A DNA stretch of 64,000 nt, taken from the NCBI RefSeq assembly GCF_900104145.1, contig NZ_FNLB01000006.1, positions 889,001 to 953,000 of the forward strand, written 5' to 3'. The stretch is from Pseudovibrio sp. Tun.PSC04-5.I4 (GTDB taxonomy: Bacteria; Pseudomonadota; Alphaproteobacteria; Rhizobiales; Stappiaceae). Below are positions 41,670 to 51,174 of this stretch, in pieces. Below the pieces are notes generated by a model. That model did no database searches, was not told the DNA's origin, and saw nothing but the letters and a program-made list of their open reading frames with translations. The translations under genes were made by a program, and so were the position numbers. The stretch's first letter is position 1. Each line of letters starts with the position of its first letter.

Positions 41670-44600
41670 CTAGTCATATTCGCGTTCATAGTAAAAACCG
41701 GCTTTGGCATCACCATCAGAGCCGGATTCGCCGCGAAGCTTTAGATACTTGGTCACGTCAATATCTACCGCCGCTGCACTGTCTCCGGTGGTAGGTCCCT
41801 GTGTAACGCCAACATAGATCTTCTCACTCAAATACCCTCCAACAGACAGCTCCGGGTTTCCGTCAGCATCAAAATTCACGTCAATGTCGCTCATACCCAG
41901 CAAGTCGCGTAAAGCCGACAGAGGCCCTTCAGCATCGACACCTCCCGAGAGTGTGGCAACGGCACTGGCGAGGCTGGCCAGCTGAATAGGGGACAAATCA
42001 TTCACCGATTGCCCGAAGAGCAGCTGGGAGAGGATTTCATCCTGCGGCAAACTGGGGTTGGAGGTGAAGGAAACGATTGGCATATCGGCAGGTCCGGTCA
42101 CCAAAATAGTAACTTCTGTTGTTCCAGATGTTGAGGAGGCAGCAAAGTCAAGAAACGGAACGAGAGAACCACTAAAGGTTACGTTGCCGCGGCTCAAAGT
42201 CAGACGTTTGGTGAGAATATCAATGCGCCCTCGTACCAGTGAGAACGCTCCAACAGTCTGCACGTTGTTTGCTGTGCCACCAATGTTGAGCGACCCCCCA
42301 GCTTCCGCAGTCACGCCTCGCCCACGAATGAAGATCTTACCAGGCGCTTCCACATCAATATTCAGCCGTGCTTTTTCCATAGCGCTGGGTTCTGTATTTT
42401 TCTCAGTGGTAGGACGACCCTCATCCCGGGTAAGCACCTTTGCTTGATCAAGGATTGGTTTGGAGGCGTTAAGGTGGCGAACAATGACTGGATTGATTCC
42501 GGAATTAAAGGAGCTTGGGATCTCGATATCTGCTTGTTCAATACGCACCTTCCCTTCGATAGCAGGTGGTGCCCCTGCGTCTCCAAGCGAGCCATTAAGA
42601 GACAGATTGGCGTTGATCAAGGCCGTCACAAAGGTTCCATCAACATAGCGGCCATTATCAATGGTCAGGTCCAGTTGAGCTGGAAGAGCGCTGTCCAAAC
42701 CCAAAGTCCCATCAACCTTTATAATCCCACCATTGCGGAACTTAGCCATGAGGGCGTTTATTTTTAACTCCTTGCGGGATGCTTCAAGAGTGCCCGTAAA
42801 ACTATCCAGAGTCAGCCCGGTTGAAAGCTGAGTAATCTGCAAAGCCTCTGGTTTGACAACAGCTGCGATTTGCGGATCATTCAGACGACCTGAAACTGTG
42901 CCATCCAGCGTGAAACCACCACTGCCGCCTATATTCTGAGTAATGAGTTTGGCACTTACAACCTCCAATGGAACCGTTCCCCTTAGCCGCATCGCCAATG
43001 TTTGAGCATCACCGAGGTCAGCAGATCCCTCTGATGAGAGAGATAATCCAGAGCCATTTGTGACGGATGTTGTCTGGTTGAGTTTGTTCTGAGCAAAAGT
43101 GCCGGAGTTCTTAATTTGCAGCGGCAAGATGCCATTAGCTTTCAGTGGCTTTGCTGTGAGGTCGGCAACGTCCATCTGCCAATTGGCTTGAGGCGCATCA
43201 ACAGTGCCGACAATTTTTGCAAAGCCGCTAAGTGTCCCACCAACCTCCAGAGACGGCACGAATACATTTGCGATGGAAAGCGGCAAGCGCTTCATCTGAG
43301 CTTCAATATCAAGCGCATCCCCCTCACTGCCAGAAACGACAAGAGAACCACTCCCCACAGTCAACTCAAAAGGCGTGACTGAACGGTGGTTCTTGCGAAG
43401 GACAAGTGTCGTCGGCTGGATCAGATCTGTCTGAATGCCTTTATAAGCACCTTTGAAAACGTTAAGTGTGAGTTTAAGTCCATCACTCAAAGCTTCAAGA
43501 GTTCCGCTGGTATCAACTCTATCGCTCTCGGTGTTAAGCAGCGCGGTCACCTCAAACGAAGTCGCCCTTAGGGTGTCTGTTTGCGTGCCAACAGGCTTGG
43601 CCTCAATAGACAAGCTGTTCAGCTCTACGCCCTCAACCTCCATGCTTTGCAGTTGAATGGAGGCATTTGCTGCAGGCATGGTGAAAGGGCTATCAATCCA
43701 CCCTTCAGCCTTAAAAGACCCGATCGAGCTGTTTGCCAGACGCAATTTCTCACTGCTCAGGTTGAACTCCAGCTGGGTGTCACCGTTTTGTTGCCTGATC
43801 TCAATTTGTCCAACCGCGCGTCCTTCAAGCTCAGTTAATGCCAAAGGAGACAGGGTACTGAGATCTTTCGCGTTGATGTTGAGATGACCAATGAGTCCCT
43901 CTGGCAAGTTTTGAATATCGGCGGCACTGAGCGAACCGGCAATCTGATTGCCTCCCATGTTGATATCCAATATCGGGAGTGAGAGCTTGCCGTTTTCACT
44001 TAGAAGCGAAAGCTTGGCTTGCAACGCTTCCCCTTTAAGGCGTCCCTCTAAATCCACAGTTGCGGTGGGGGCAGTTGAAGACACATGCGCATCAATTGTA
44101 AGCTGAAGCTGTTCAACAGGGACGCCATCCATCTCAAGGCGGCTTGAACTGGCTTCCAGTTTCACATCGGGGGCATCAGCTGAACCTGAAACTTGCCCTT
44201 GCACACTAAGCCCGCCACTAACGCGAGGATCCAGCACACTCAACTTTGTAAGGTTGGTGGTAAATTGCCCCTCGACCTGACCATTTTCCAAACGCGCATT
44301 TGCCAAAATCTCACCTGCAGAGCTGCGAATGCTAAGGGCTTCAAGGTTGCCGTAGGATTTCAGGATATCATCAATGTTCAAGCTGGCTGTGGCACGCGCT
44401 GCGAACTGAGTCGGGGAGATAAGAACCCGGTCGGCAAGGTCATCTCCAATGCTTACTTTGTTGCTGCTCCCGCTAAAATCGATCTGCCCACTGTTCTTGG
44501 TGAGATCTGCATTAACGGAGAATTGTGTTGAGATTGACCCACTCAATTGTCGTTGAGCAAGGGTAGAGAAGGGGCTCAGGTCTGTGATGGTCAAGGACCC

Positions 44601-46076
44601 TTGAGTTTGTCCGTGAGTTGTCGTCACTTCTACATTACGCAGCTTTGCGGCAAACTCATTGCCCTCGACATGAAGCTGGGCCAGTTCAACCTTTTCTTGT
44701 TGAGGAAATAACGTGCCGGCAAATGACAGTCCTAGATGATCCGTAAGCCCTGCCATCCGGGGATCCTGTAAGATCAAACCATCTACATTTAGGGTCCCTG
44801 CAATTGGAACAGACATAAAGTCAGCTGCGAGATTAGCATTTTCACCACGAGCTGAAATTGAGATAGTATCAAGCTCTGCTTGATTGGTTTCTACTTTGCT
44901 TGACTGAGCGGTCAGATCCCAGCTGAGTTTATCGAGCGGGCCAGAGGCTGAAGCGGTGGTCGCTAAGGTGCCAAATCGAACAACCTGATCGCCAAACCGG
45001 AATTCCAAAGGCTGACCGGCTGTTTCAAGTGTCGTAACTTCAGCATTTGCGACAAGCACCTCACCTTCTGGCGAGTATTTGTTGTCGGCGTGAATTAGGA
45101 GTGTCCCAGTCGTGATTTTGGCACTGGATTCCAAGGGTATGAAACTCTGGTCAAGCTTAGCCGTCGCGACAAGGTTGGTCTCTCCCAAAAACGCTGATGA
45201 GATAGAAGGCGGCAGGAATTGAGCCAGCATACCCGTTAGATTTGTTGTGATTTCCTTGCGCTCACCCAGTTGCTGAATATTCACCTTGCCATCAACAGCC
45301 CGGTTACTATCAAGGTCCAGTTGCAGCGAGGCGGTCCAATTCGAAATCGGACCGCCACCATCTAGGCGCAACGCGAAGCTGGGCACATTGACGAGTTTCA
45401 GTGCATTGGCAATGAGCCCGTTAGGAGCTTCAAATATAGATGTTTTGAAATTTAGGGTCGACTCACTTGGATCCCAGTTGAATTCAGAAAAGGCAGTCCC
45501 TTGAACCTGCCCAAGACGTGTCAGGCGGAGTTGCCCTGAAATCTTAGCGGGTTCCGCTTGATAAGAAAGCAACCCATTCAGTTCCACTCGGGCAGGAACA
45601 CCGGCAACAGCGCTAGCAACATCAATATCTCTGACCTGCAGTTTTTTGAGCGCGATTGAACGGAAAGGGAGGGAGAAAGACCCACCTGACGGCTCTACGG
45701 GCGTCTTTGCAGCACTTTCATCCTCAACAGGTAAACGTGCAACCGATAGTTTCCGAACGTCTATCTCGGTGATGACAAGGTTCCCAGTAAGCAGTTCAAG
45801 AGGAGCCCAGTTGAAAGTAAGTGAGTGTACCTCCAGCCAGCCCCCTTCAACATCAGCAATACTTACGCGTTCCAAAGAGAGATTACCTGACCAACTGAGG
45901 CGAGGTTCAACCACCTTAAGATCTGGAATGAAATAGGAGAGAGCATCGCCTGCGACCTGGCGACCAGCAGTAAAGCTGGTTGCAATCACAATCAGTACAT
46001 AACACCCAACAACAAGCAGTAGCAAAGCTGCCAATAGCTTACCAATAAGTGTTGCTGTGTGGCGTAGCAGTTGCAT
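41670..46076 (-). CDS. tamB: Translocation and assembly module protein TamB
   Basis: A very large inner-membrane-anchored periplasmic protein of about 1,468 residues. One N-terminal helix (about 8-30, TLIGKLLAALLLLVVGCYVL) is followed by a long beta-rich AsmA-like body and the C-terminal DUF490/TamB domain with KIFIRGRGVTAEAGGSLNIG, GRIDILTKRLTLSRGNVTFSG and LSQLLFGQSVNDLSPIQ. It bridges to TamA in the outer membrane and is involved in autotransporter assembly and lipid transport. ATG 46076 has TCTGGAG upstream; ATG 46094 is the alternative. tamA lies directly upstream (about 50 bases). Confidence 0.95.
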   Translation of the reverse strand: MQLLRHTATLIGKLLAALLLLVVGCYVLIVIATSFTAGRQVAGDALSYFIPDLKVVEPRLSWSGNLSLERVSIADVEGGWLEVHSLTFNWAPLELLTGNLVITEIDVRKLSVARLPVEDESAAKTPVEPSGGSFSLPFRSIALKKLQVRDIDVASAVAGVPARVELNGLLSYQAEPAKISGQLRLTRLGQVQGTAFSEFNWDPSESTLNFKTSIFEAPNGLIANALKLVNVPSFALRLDGGGPISNWTASLQLDLDSNRAVDGKVNIQQLGERKEITTNLTGMLAQFLPPSISSAFLGETNLVATAKLDQSFIPLESSAKITTGTLLIHADNKYSPEGEVLVANAEVTTLETAGQPLEFRFGDQVVRFGTLATTASASGPLDKLSWDLTAQSSKVETNQAELDTISISARGENANLAADFMSVPIAGTLNVDGLILQDPRMAGLTDHLGLSFAGTLFPQQEKVELAQLHVEGNEFAAKLRNVEVTTTHGQTQGSLTITDLSPFSTLAQRQLSGSISTQFSVNADLTKNSGQIDFSGSSNKVSIGDDLADRVLISPTQFAARATASLNIDDILKSYGNLEALSIRSSAGEILANARLENGQVEGQFTTNLTKLSVLDPRVSGGLSVQGQVSGSADAPDVKLEASSSRLEMDGVPVEQLQLTIDAHVSSTAPTATVDLEGRLKGEALQAKLSLLSENGKLSLPILDINMGGNQIAGSLSAADIQNLPEGLIGHLNINAKDLSTLSPLALTELEGRAVGQIEIRQQNGDTQLEFNLSSEKLRLANSSIGSFKAEGWIDSPFTMPAANASIQLQSMEVEGVELNSLSIEAKPVGTQTDTLRATSFEVTALLNTESDRVDTSGTLEALSDGLKLTLNVFKGAYKGIQTDLIQPTTLVLRKNHRSVTPFELTVGSGSLVVSGSEGDALDIEAQMKRLPLSIANVFVPSLEVGGTLSGFAKIVGTVDAPQANWQMDVADLTAKPLKANGILPLQIKNSGTFAQNKLNQTTSVTNGSGLSLSSEGSADLGDAQTLAMRLRGTVPLEVVSAKLITQNIGGSGGFTLDGTVSGRLNDPQIAAVVKPEALQITQLSTGLTLDSFTGTLEASRKELKINALMAKFRNGGIIKVDGTLGLDSALPAQLDLTIDNGRYVDGTFVTALINANLSLNGSLGDAGAPPAIEGKVRIEQADIEIPSSFNSGINPVIVRHLNASKPILDQAKVLTRDEGRPTTEKNTEPSAMEKARLNIDVEAPGKIFIRGRGVTAEAGGSLNIGGTANNVQTVGAFSLVRGRIDILTKRLTLSRGNVTFSGSLVPFLDFAASSTSGTTEVTILVTGPADMPIVSFTSNPSLPQDEILSQLLFGQSVNDLSPIQLASLASAVATLSGGVDAEGPLSALRDLLGMSDIDVNFDADGNPELSVGGYLSEKIYVGVTQGPTTGDSAAAVDIDVTKYLKLRGESGSDGDAKAGFYYEREYD

Positions 46077-46128
46077 AAGGTCTCCAGAATTCATCGCAAT
46101 TTTCTACTGCGCGTAAACGTCGTACTGA

Positions 46129-48117
46129 TTAGAATGCCTGACTTAATCCAACGTAGATTACAAACGGTGGGTCATTCTGTTCGGGTTCAAGTGGGACACC
46201 AATATCCAGACGCAATGGCCCGACTGGTGTAAAATACCTTAGTCCACCACCAACACCGATGCTGAATGGGTTATCAAAGCTAGGCAATTGGGTTTCAAAA
46301 GCAGCCCCTGCATCAATAAACCCAACCACACCGATGTTCTCAGTAATCCGTGTTCTAATTTCGCCATTGAACAAAATAAAGCTTCGGCCACCGATAACTT
46401 CACCGTTTAAGCGTGGACCAACATTTTTGTAGGCATATCCGCGGATAGTTCCACCGCCGCCCAAGAAGAACCGGCGTGATGCAGGTACATCTTGAACAGA
46501 TGGAGCGACGATTGCGCCAGCAGAAACTCGACCAGCCAGCACAACCCTGTCAGTGCCGACAATTGGCAGGTAGCTGGAGATGGATCCTTGCGAAAAGAAT
46601 ATACCTTCATCTCCCCGCAGATCATAAGCTGGCTCAAAGAATACCTTTGCCTCAACACCACGGATTGGATTGAGCTTGTTGTTGCGCGTGTCATAAGTCA
46701 GTTCGGCAGGAATACTGATGAAAAAGTAATCATTGTCGCCAAAAACATCTCTCTCATTGGCGTAAAAAATCTCCCCGCCAGCTCTTCCACTCAATGTCTC
46801 GTCAAAATCCTTTTGAAGATAAGCGTCATAGCTGATGGATTGACTGCGGAAGTTGTCCGGGTTTTCCTGAACAGCTGCAAGGCTTGTCGAAAACGATGTT
46901 GTAGGATCGAAAATCCCAGGTTTTTCAAAAGTTACACGTGCGGAGTATTCAATTTGTTCGTTATCTACAGCAAGCAGTTGGCCAACTGTACCAGCGACTG
47001 AGAGACGTTCAGCTTTGCCGAACAAATTGCGATGACGCCAATAGCCTTCAACACCGACACCCTCGTTGCTGGAGTAATTGGCACCAAACCCAAATACTTT
47101 TCTTGGACGTTCCACCACGATTATTTCCAGTGGCAATTCACCGTCCGGCCCAACGCTATCAGCAGGTTGCATACGCACACTGGAAAAAACCTCCAGACCA
47201 CGCACCCGGTTTTCAGCTTTAGAGAGGATTTTGGTATCCCATTGCGCTCCCTGCGGAATATCGGCGTATTGTTGAACAAATCCGGCGTCCATATTTTCTG
47301 TGCCGGAAACGGTTACCGGACCAAATTTGGCATAAGGGCCGCTGTCTATAACAAGTGTAACCTTGAGGGTCTGACTGGCATGGTTGGCAAGAAGAGACCG
47401 GTCGCCAACTTTTGCAAATGGATAGCCATTATCTTTTACTGCTTTGACGGCTCTGGCTTCCGCATTCAAAACCTTTGCTGAAAGCGCAGGATCCCCTTCA
47501 AGCAGGTCAGCAGACTGTGCAGCTGGCAATTGAAGACCTTGAGATGAGACTGGACCGCGATAGCTAAGAGTAGCCTCTCCAAAATGAAAAAGTGGGCCTC
47601 TGTCGACTTCTATATGGACGGGGACAGGGCGCTCAGTTATCTTTTCCAGATGCAGGACCGCTTGATTAAGCGGCATACCAGCAACCGAAATAGTGACGAG
47701 TGCTCCGTAATACCCGTCTTCATAAAGCTTGCCTATGAGGCGTTCAAAATCCTTGGTGGCACGGGCAAGAACACCACTTGTACCAGAGGGAAGTTGCTTG
47801 ATGTCCTGAACCAGAAGACTTGCGGATTGAAGGTCGGATTCTGTATCTGAAACTTCTTCTGCACTTTCGCCCTTCACATGAAAATCAACAGTGTAGGGCG
47901 TCGGGTCAGGTATGCCTACGGAGCTATCCTCCGCACTCTCAGATTTTTCGCCCCACAGATGATAACCAAACAGTTCAAAAGCTTCGGTTCTTACGGAAAT
48001 ACAAAGTACCAGCGCGATTGCAAGCAAAGAGGCAGCGCAGAGCCTGCGCCATGCATGAAAGCATCGCGGCAATGTAGCTCTGTTAAAGTTCCAAAAATAT
48101 ATTTGCCTGCACTGCAA
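46129..48117 (-). CDS. tamA: Outer-membrane assembly protein TamA (Omp85 family)
   Basis: Up to 662 residues. The N-terminal signal segment (about 28-45, AASLLAIALVLCISVRTEA) is followed by three POTRA-like modules to about 345 and a C-terminal 16-stranded barrel (from about 350, FGFGANYSSNEGVGVEGYW). The barrel has the conserved lid motif FLGGGGTIRGYAYKNVGPR near 560 and the terminal strand PFVIYVGLSQAF ending in Phe. It partners with TamB encoded just downstream. No ATG fits the start; the frame opens at TTG 48117, and TTG 48072 is another option, so the N-terminus is uncertain. Confidence 0.93.
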   Translation of the reverse strand: MQCRQIYFWNFNRATLPRCFHAWRRLCAASLLAIALVLCISVRTEAFELFGYHLWGEKSESAEDSSVGIPDPTPYTVDFHVKGESAEEVSDTESDLQSASLLVQDIKQLPSGTSGVLARATKDFERLIGKLYEDGYYGALVTISVAGMPLNQAVLHLEKITERPVPVHIEVDRGPLFHFGEATLSYRGPVSSQGLQLPAAQSADLLEGDPALSAKVLNAEARAVKAVKDNGYPFAKVGDRSLLANHASQTLKVTLVIDSGPYAKFGPVTVSGTENMDAGFVQQYADIPQGAQWDTKILSKAENRVRGLEVFSSVRMQPADSVGPDGELPLEIIVVERPRKVFGFGANYSSNEGVGVEGYWRHRNLFGKAERLSVAGTVGQLLAVDNEQIEYSARVTFEKPGIFDPTTSFSTSLAAVQENPDNFRSQSISYDAYLQKDFDETLSGRAGGEIFYANERDVFGDNDYFFISIPAELTYDTRNNKLNPIRGVEAKVFFEPAYDLRGDEGIFFSQGSISSYLPIVGTDRVVLAGRVSAGAIVAPSVQDVPASRRFFLGGGGTIRGYAYKNVGPRLNGEVIGGRSFILFNGEIRTRITENIGVVGFIDAGAAFETQLPSFDNPFSIGVGGGLRYFTPVGPLRLDIGVPLEPEQNDPPFVIYVGLSQAF

Positions 48118-48317
48118 CTATGAAAAGGCTCCCACAAACCTCTAGGGTGACCAGAGTAGGCGTAAGGCGGCCTGTTTTTAGCCACCGCAACCTACAAGAA
48201 TCTCTCAGCTCTATGCCAAAAATTTCGCATGACCTGCTTGTTAAAAGCAAACCACAAATATCATCTCAACAAGATACGAAGAGCCGAGTTTAGATCACCT
48301 AAGATTATTATCTAATT

Positions 48318-48350
48318 AAAAATGTCACTTAGGAAAATTACTAAGTGACA
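48318..48350 (-). terminator. Terminator after UDP-glucose dehydrogenase gene
   Basis: A perfect 10-bp stem TGTCACTTAG / CTAAGTGACA with an 8-base loop, followed by five T on the minus strand. Confidence 0.8.
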
Positions 48351-48364
48351 TATAGTTGGGTAGA

Positions 48365-49681
48365 TCAGCCTTCTTCGTCCGGGCGACCAATGCAGGCGTA
48401 GGTAAAGTCATATTTGGCGACTTCGTCCCTACCGTAGATATTGCGCAAGTCCACAAGAACTGGCGTTGCCATTTCATCTTTCAGGCGTTTGAAATCCAAC
48501 GCGCGGAAAGCATCCCATTCCGTGACAATCACAAGAGCATGCGCATCCTTGGAAATTTCATAAGCGTTGGTGCCAAAGGTAACGTCCTTCATCAGCTCAA
48601 CGGCTGCATCCATACCTTCTGGGTCGTAGGCATGAATATCTGCGCCTTTATCCTGTAGGGCTTGCACAATGGAAAGGGCAGGGCTGTCGCGCATGTCATC
48701 GGTATTAGGTTTGAAGGTTAGGCCCAAAATCGCGATTTTCTTGCCACGCACGTCACCGCCTACGGCAGCTGCAACTTTTTTGGACATAGAACGTTTGCGC
48801 TGATCATTGATGGAGCAGGTGGTCTCAATCAGCCGCATAGGGCTCGAGTTATCCTGGGCTGTTTTTACCAGCGCAAGTGTATCCTTTGGAAAGCAGGACC
48901 CACCATAACCAGGGCCAGCATTTAAGAACTTAGAACCAATACGTTTATCCAAACCAATGCCGCGCGCGACATCCTGAACGTTTGCGCCGACAGCTTCACT
49001 TAGGTCAGCAATCTCGTTGATAAAGGTAATTTTCATCGCAAGGAATGCGTTGCCTGCGTACTTAATCAGCTCTGACGTGCGGCGACTAGTGAATACAAGC
49101 GGTGATTGATTGAGGTAGAGCGGCCTGTAAACTTCCGTCATAACGACCTTTGCACGGTCGCTAGACAGGCCGACAACAATCCGATCCGGTCTTTTGAAGT
49201 CGCTGATTGCGGCGCCCTCACGCAAAAACTCCGGATTAGAGACAACTTCAAAATCAGCATCTGGATTTGTATTACGAATAATACGCTCAACTTCATCACC
49301 TGTTCCAACTGGAACCGTCGATTTAGTCACAATAACCGTGAAGCCCTCGATGGACTGCGCAATCTCTTCTGCCGCAGCATAGACATAGCTTAGGTCAGCA
49401 TGACCATCTCCGCGGCGAGAAGGTGTCCCAACCGCAATGAAAATGACGCTGGCCTTGCGCACAGCATCGGAAAACTCGGTTGTGAAGCTCAAGCGCCCAG
49501 CTTTTACATTGCTGGCAACCAGTTCTTCCAGCCCAGGTTCATAAATGGGAATCTGGCCGTTTATCAGCTTCTCAATTTTTTCTTCGGCTTTGTCGACGCA
49601 AATGACTTCATGACCAAAGTCTGCGAAACAGGTTCCGGAAACTAAGCCGACGTATCCGCTCCCAATTACTGAAATTATCAT
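48365..49681 (-). CDS. ugd: UDP-glucose 6-dehydrogenase
   Basis: Oxidises UDP-glucose to UDP-glucuronate, a precursor of acidic exopolysaccharide and lipid sugars. 438 residues. The N-terminal NAD site ISVIGSGYVGLVSGTCFADF is at about 3-22, VGTPSRRGDGHADLSYVYAA near 88, and the catalytic Cys in GPGYGGSCFPKDTLALV near 256-272. The C-terminal domain has ILGLTFKPNTDDMRDSP. GGAGAT lies just before ATG 49681. It stands alone with its own terminator; no polysaccharide cluster is adjacent. Confidence 0.95.
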   Translation of the reverse strand: MIISVIGSGYVGLVSGTCFADFGHEVICVDKAEEKIEKLINGQIPIYEPGLEELVASNVKAGRLSFTTEFSDAVRKASVIFIAVGTPSRRGDGHADLSYVYAAAEEIAQSIEGFTVIVTKSTVPVGTGDEVERIIRNTNPDADFEVVSNPEFLREGAAISDFKRPDRIVVGLSSDRAKVVMTEVYRPLYLNQSPLVFTSRRTSELIKYAGNAFLAMKITFINEIADLSEAVGANVQDVARGIGLDKRIGSKFLNAGPGYGGSCFPKDTLALVKTAQDNSSPMRLIETTCSINDQRKRSMSKKVAAAVGGDVRGKKIAILGLTFKPNTDDMRDSPALSIVQALQDKGADIHAYDPEGMDAAVELMKDVTFGTNAYEISKDAHALVIVTEWDAFRALDFKRLKDEMATPVLVDLRNIYGRDEVAKYDFTYACIGRPDEEG

Positions 49682-50436
49682 TTTATCTCCAGCATCAACT
49701 ATTCAATATTAGGGATGCAAATATGTTCATTCATCGCGAAATTCAAGAGTACATTGCCTGTAATAAAACACAGCCCCCAGTAAGGCCTAAATCTCATAAA
49801 ATTGCATGCTCGGGAATGGACCCAAGCAGACTATTGATAGGAGGGTGTCGTTGGTTTGTATCGAGTATTAGAGAGTATTACCCTGATATTTATCTAAAGT
49901 TATCCGGGAATACTGTTTTGTCGGATTGAAATTGATAAATCACCGTAAGAATTAGATGGTTAACGCCATAATTGAGATAAAATTACATTAGCTAATTCAA
50001 TTGAACTATTAAGTAAAATTACGCTCCATTTCCAATGGTCTTGAGAGTTGTTTTGATTCTACTCCTTACAAGGACTACGACCAACTTAAAATTGTTGATA
50101 GTTTATCCCAAGGAATTTTCTCACAATCATCGGATGCAAATTGCATGATATTGAGATCAAAATAAGCACCTAGGCACTTCAATCTTTGAAAAAATATAGG
50201 TCAGTTTACTTCAAGTAAATTGCTGCAAAAAGGACAAAATGGCCAAAATCTGTCCCTGTATCAAATATTAATATAAAATTAGAGGTAAAATTTATTCTTA
50301 TTTTCTATTATAAAGACTTGTGTTTCTATTTGGTTTTACTTGATTTAGACAATAAAAAACGTTCAAGATAAATTGACAGAGTGTGTTTCTCTGATTTACC
50401 TCCGATACATTCATTTGAGTGTGAATTGGTTGGGTT
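49682..50436. other. Long AT-rich intergenic region upstream of ftcR
   Basis: About 755 bases between divergent ugd and ftcR. An open frame at 49723-49929 has no recognisable features or ribosome binding site and is not called. From 50030 on the DNA is extremely AT-rich. A TTGACA at 50373-50378 could be a -35 element, but no convincing -10 follows at 16-18 bases. Long AT-rich leaders are common before master regulators. Confidence 0.4.
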
Positions 50437-51111
50437 ATGTATTTAATTGTTGATGAACAGCAGCTTGTAACTGATGGTTACGCGTCGGGATTCGAGCGTG
50501 AAGGCATTTCGACAAGTGGCTTTAGCCCCGATGATTTCCGGGATTGGTTAAATACTGCGCCAGATATTGAGTTTGAAGCAGTTGAGGCTATTTTAATTGG
50601 TGAGTTTGATGAACGGGAGAAATTTCCGCAGATTATTCGTCGTAGGTGCGCTCAGAAACCTGTGCTTGTTCTTAATAGTAATCCGGTTTTGGAACAGACA
50701 CTAAAGTTGTTTGCAGCAGGTGTAGATGATGTTGTTCGTAAACCTGTTCACCCGCAAGAAATACTTGCGCGTGTGAGCGCGATTAAACGAAGAACAACAA
50801 ACCAGGGCCTAAATGTCAAACTTGGAGATCTGACTGTCTACTTTGATGGGAAAGATCCGGAAATTATGGGGAAGACGTTACTGCTCCCTCGAAGAGAACG
50901 TCGCATTTTAGAATATCTTGCTCAAAACAATGGGCGACGTTTAACCAAAACGCAGATCTATAATTTTGTTTATGGAATATTTGAAAGCGAAGTTGATGAG
51001 AATGTGATCGAGAGTCACATTAGTAAGCTAAGAAAAAAACTGCGCGGTCAGATGGGGTATGATCCCATCGATTCAAAGCGTTACCTCGGTTATATTATAA
51101 ACTCAATATGA
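50437..51111 (+). CDS. ftcR: Flagellar transcriptional regulator FtcR (atypical OmpR-type response regulator)
   Basis: 224 residues. A receiver-like N-terminal domain (about 1-115) precedes a winged-helix DNA-binding domain (LPRRERRILEYLAQNNGRR, then VIESHISKLRKKLR near 190). The position that should hold the phospho-acceptor Asp, after strand AILI (51-54), is Gly55-Glu56, while the conserved Lys in VVRKPV (about 102) is kept. This matches the FtcR/Rem family of Brucella and Sinorhizobium, which activate flagellar genes without standard phosphorylation. It heads the flagellar locus on its own transcript, with a shared terminator before fliI. Confidence 0.9.
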   Translation: MYLIVDEQQLVTDGYASGFEREGISTSGFSPDDFRDWLNTAPDIEFEAVEAILIGEFDEREKFPQIIRRRCAQKPVLVLNSNPVLEQTLKLFAAGVDDVVRKPVHPQEILARVSAIKRRTTNQGLNVKLGDLTVYFDGKDPEIMGKTLLLPRRERRILEYLAQNNGRRLTKTQIYNFVYGIFESEVDENVIESHISKLRKKLRGQMGYDPIDSKRYLGYIINSI

Positions 51112-51153
51112 CAACAAAAAAGGGCTTAAAATATAGCCCTTTTTTGTTGTCAT
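51108..51153. terminator. Long bidirectional terminator between ftcR and fliI
   Basis: A perfect 19-bp inverted repeat, ATGACAACAAAAAAGGGCT with its complement, around an 8-base loop. The ftcR stop codon is inside the left arm. A- and T-runs within the arms allow termination in both directions. Confidence 0.9.
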
Positions 51154-51174
51154 AATTTTTGGAACTGGTTCAGT

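Noticed and set aside
41640..46094. Plus-strand open frames inside tamB
   Set aside because: Several open frames of 60-130 residues run antisense to tamB, but none has a ribosome binding site or recognisable motif; they are shadows of a long gene.
49723..49929. 68-residue ORF upstream of ftcR
   Set aside because: No ribosome binding site, no recognisable motif and AT-rich surroundings; likely chance.
50373..50437. Sigma-70 promoter for ftcR starting at TTGACA
   Set aside because: A good -35 is present but no acceptable -10 at 16-18 bases, so I do not call it.
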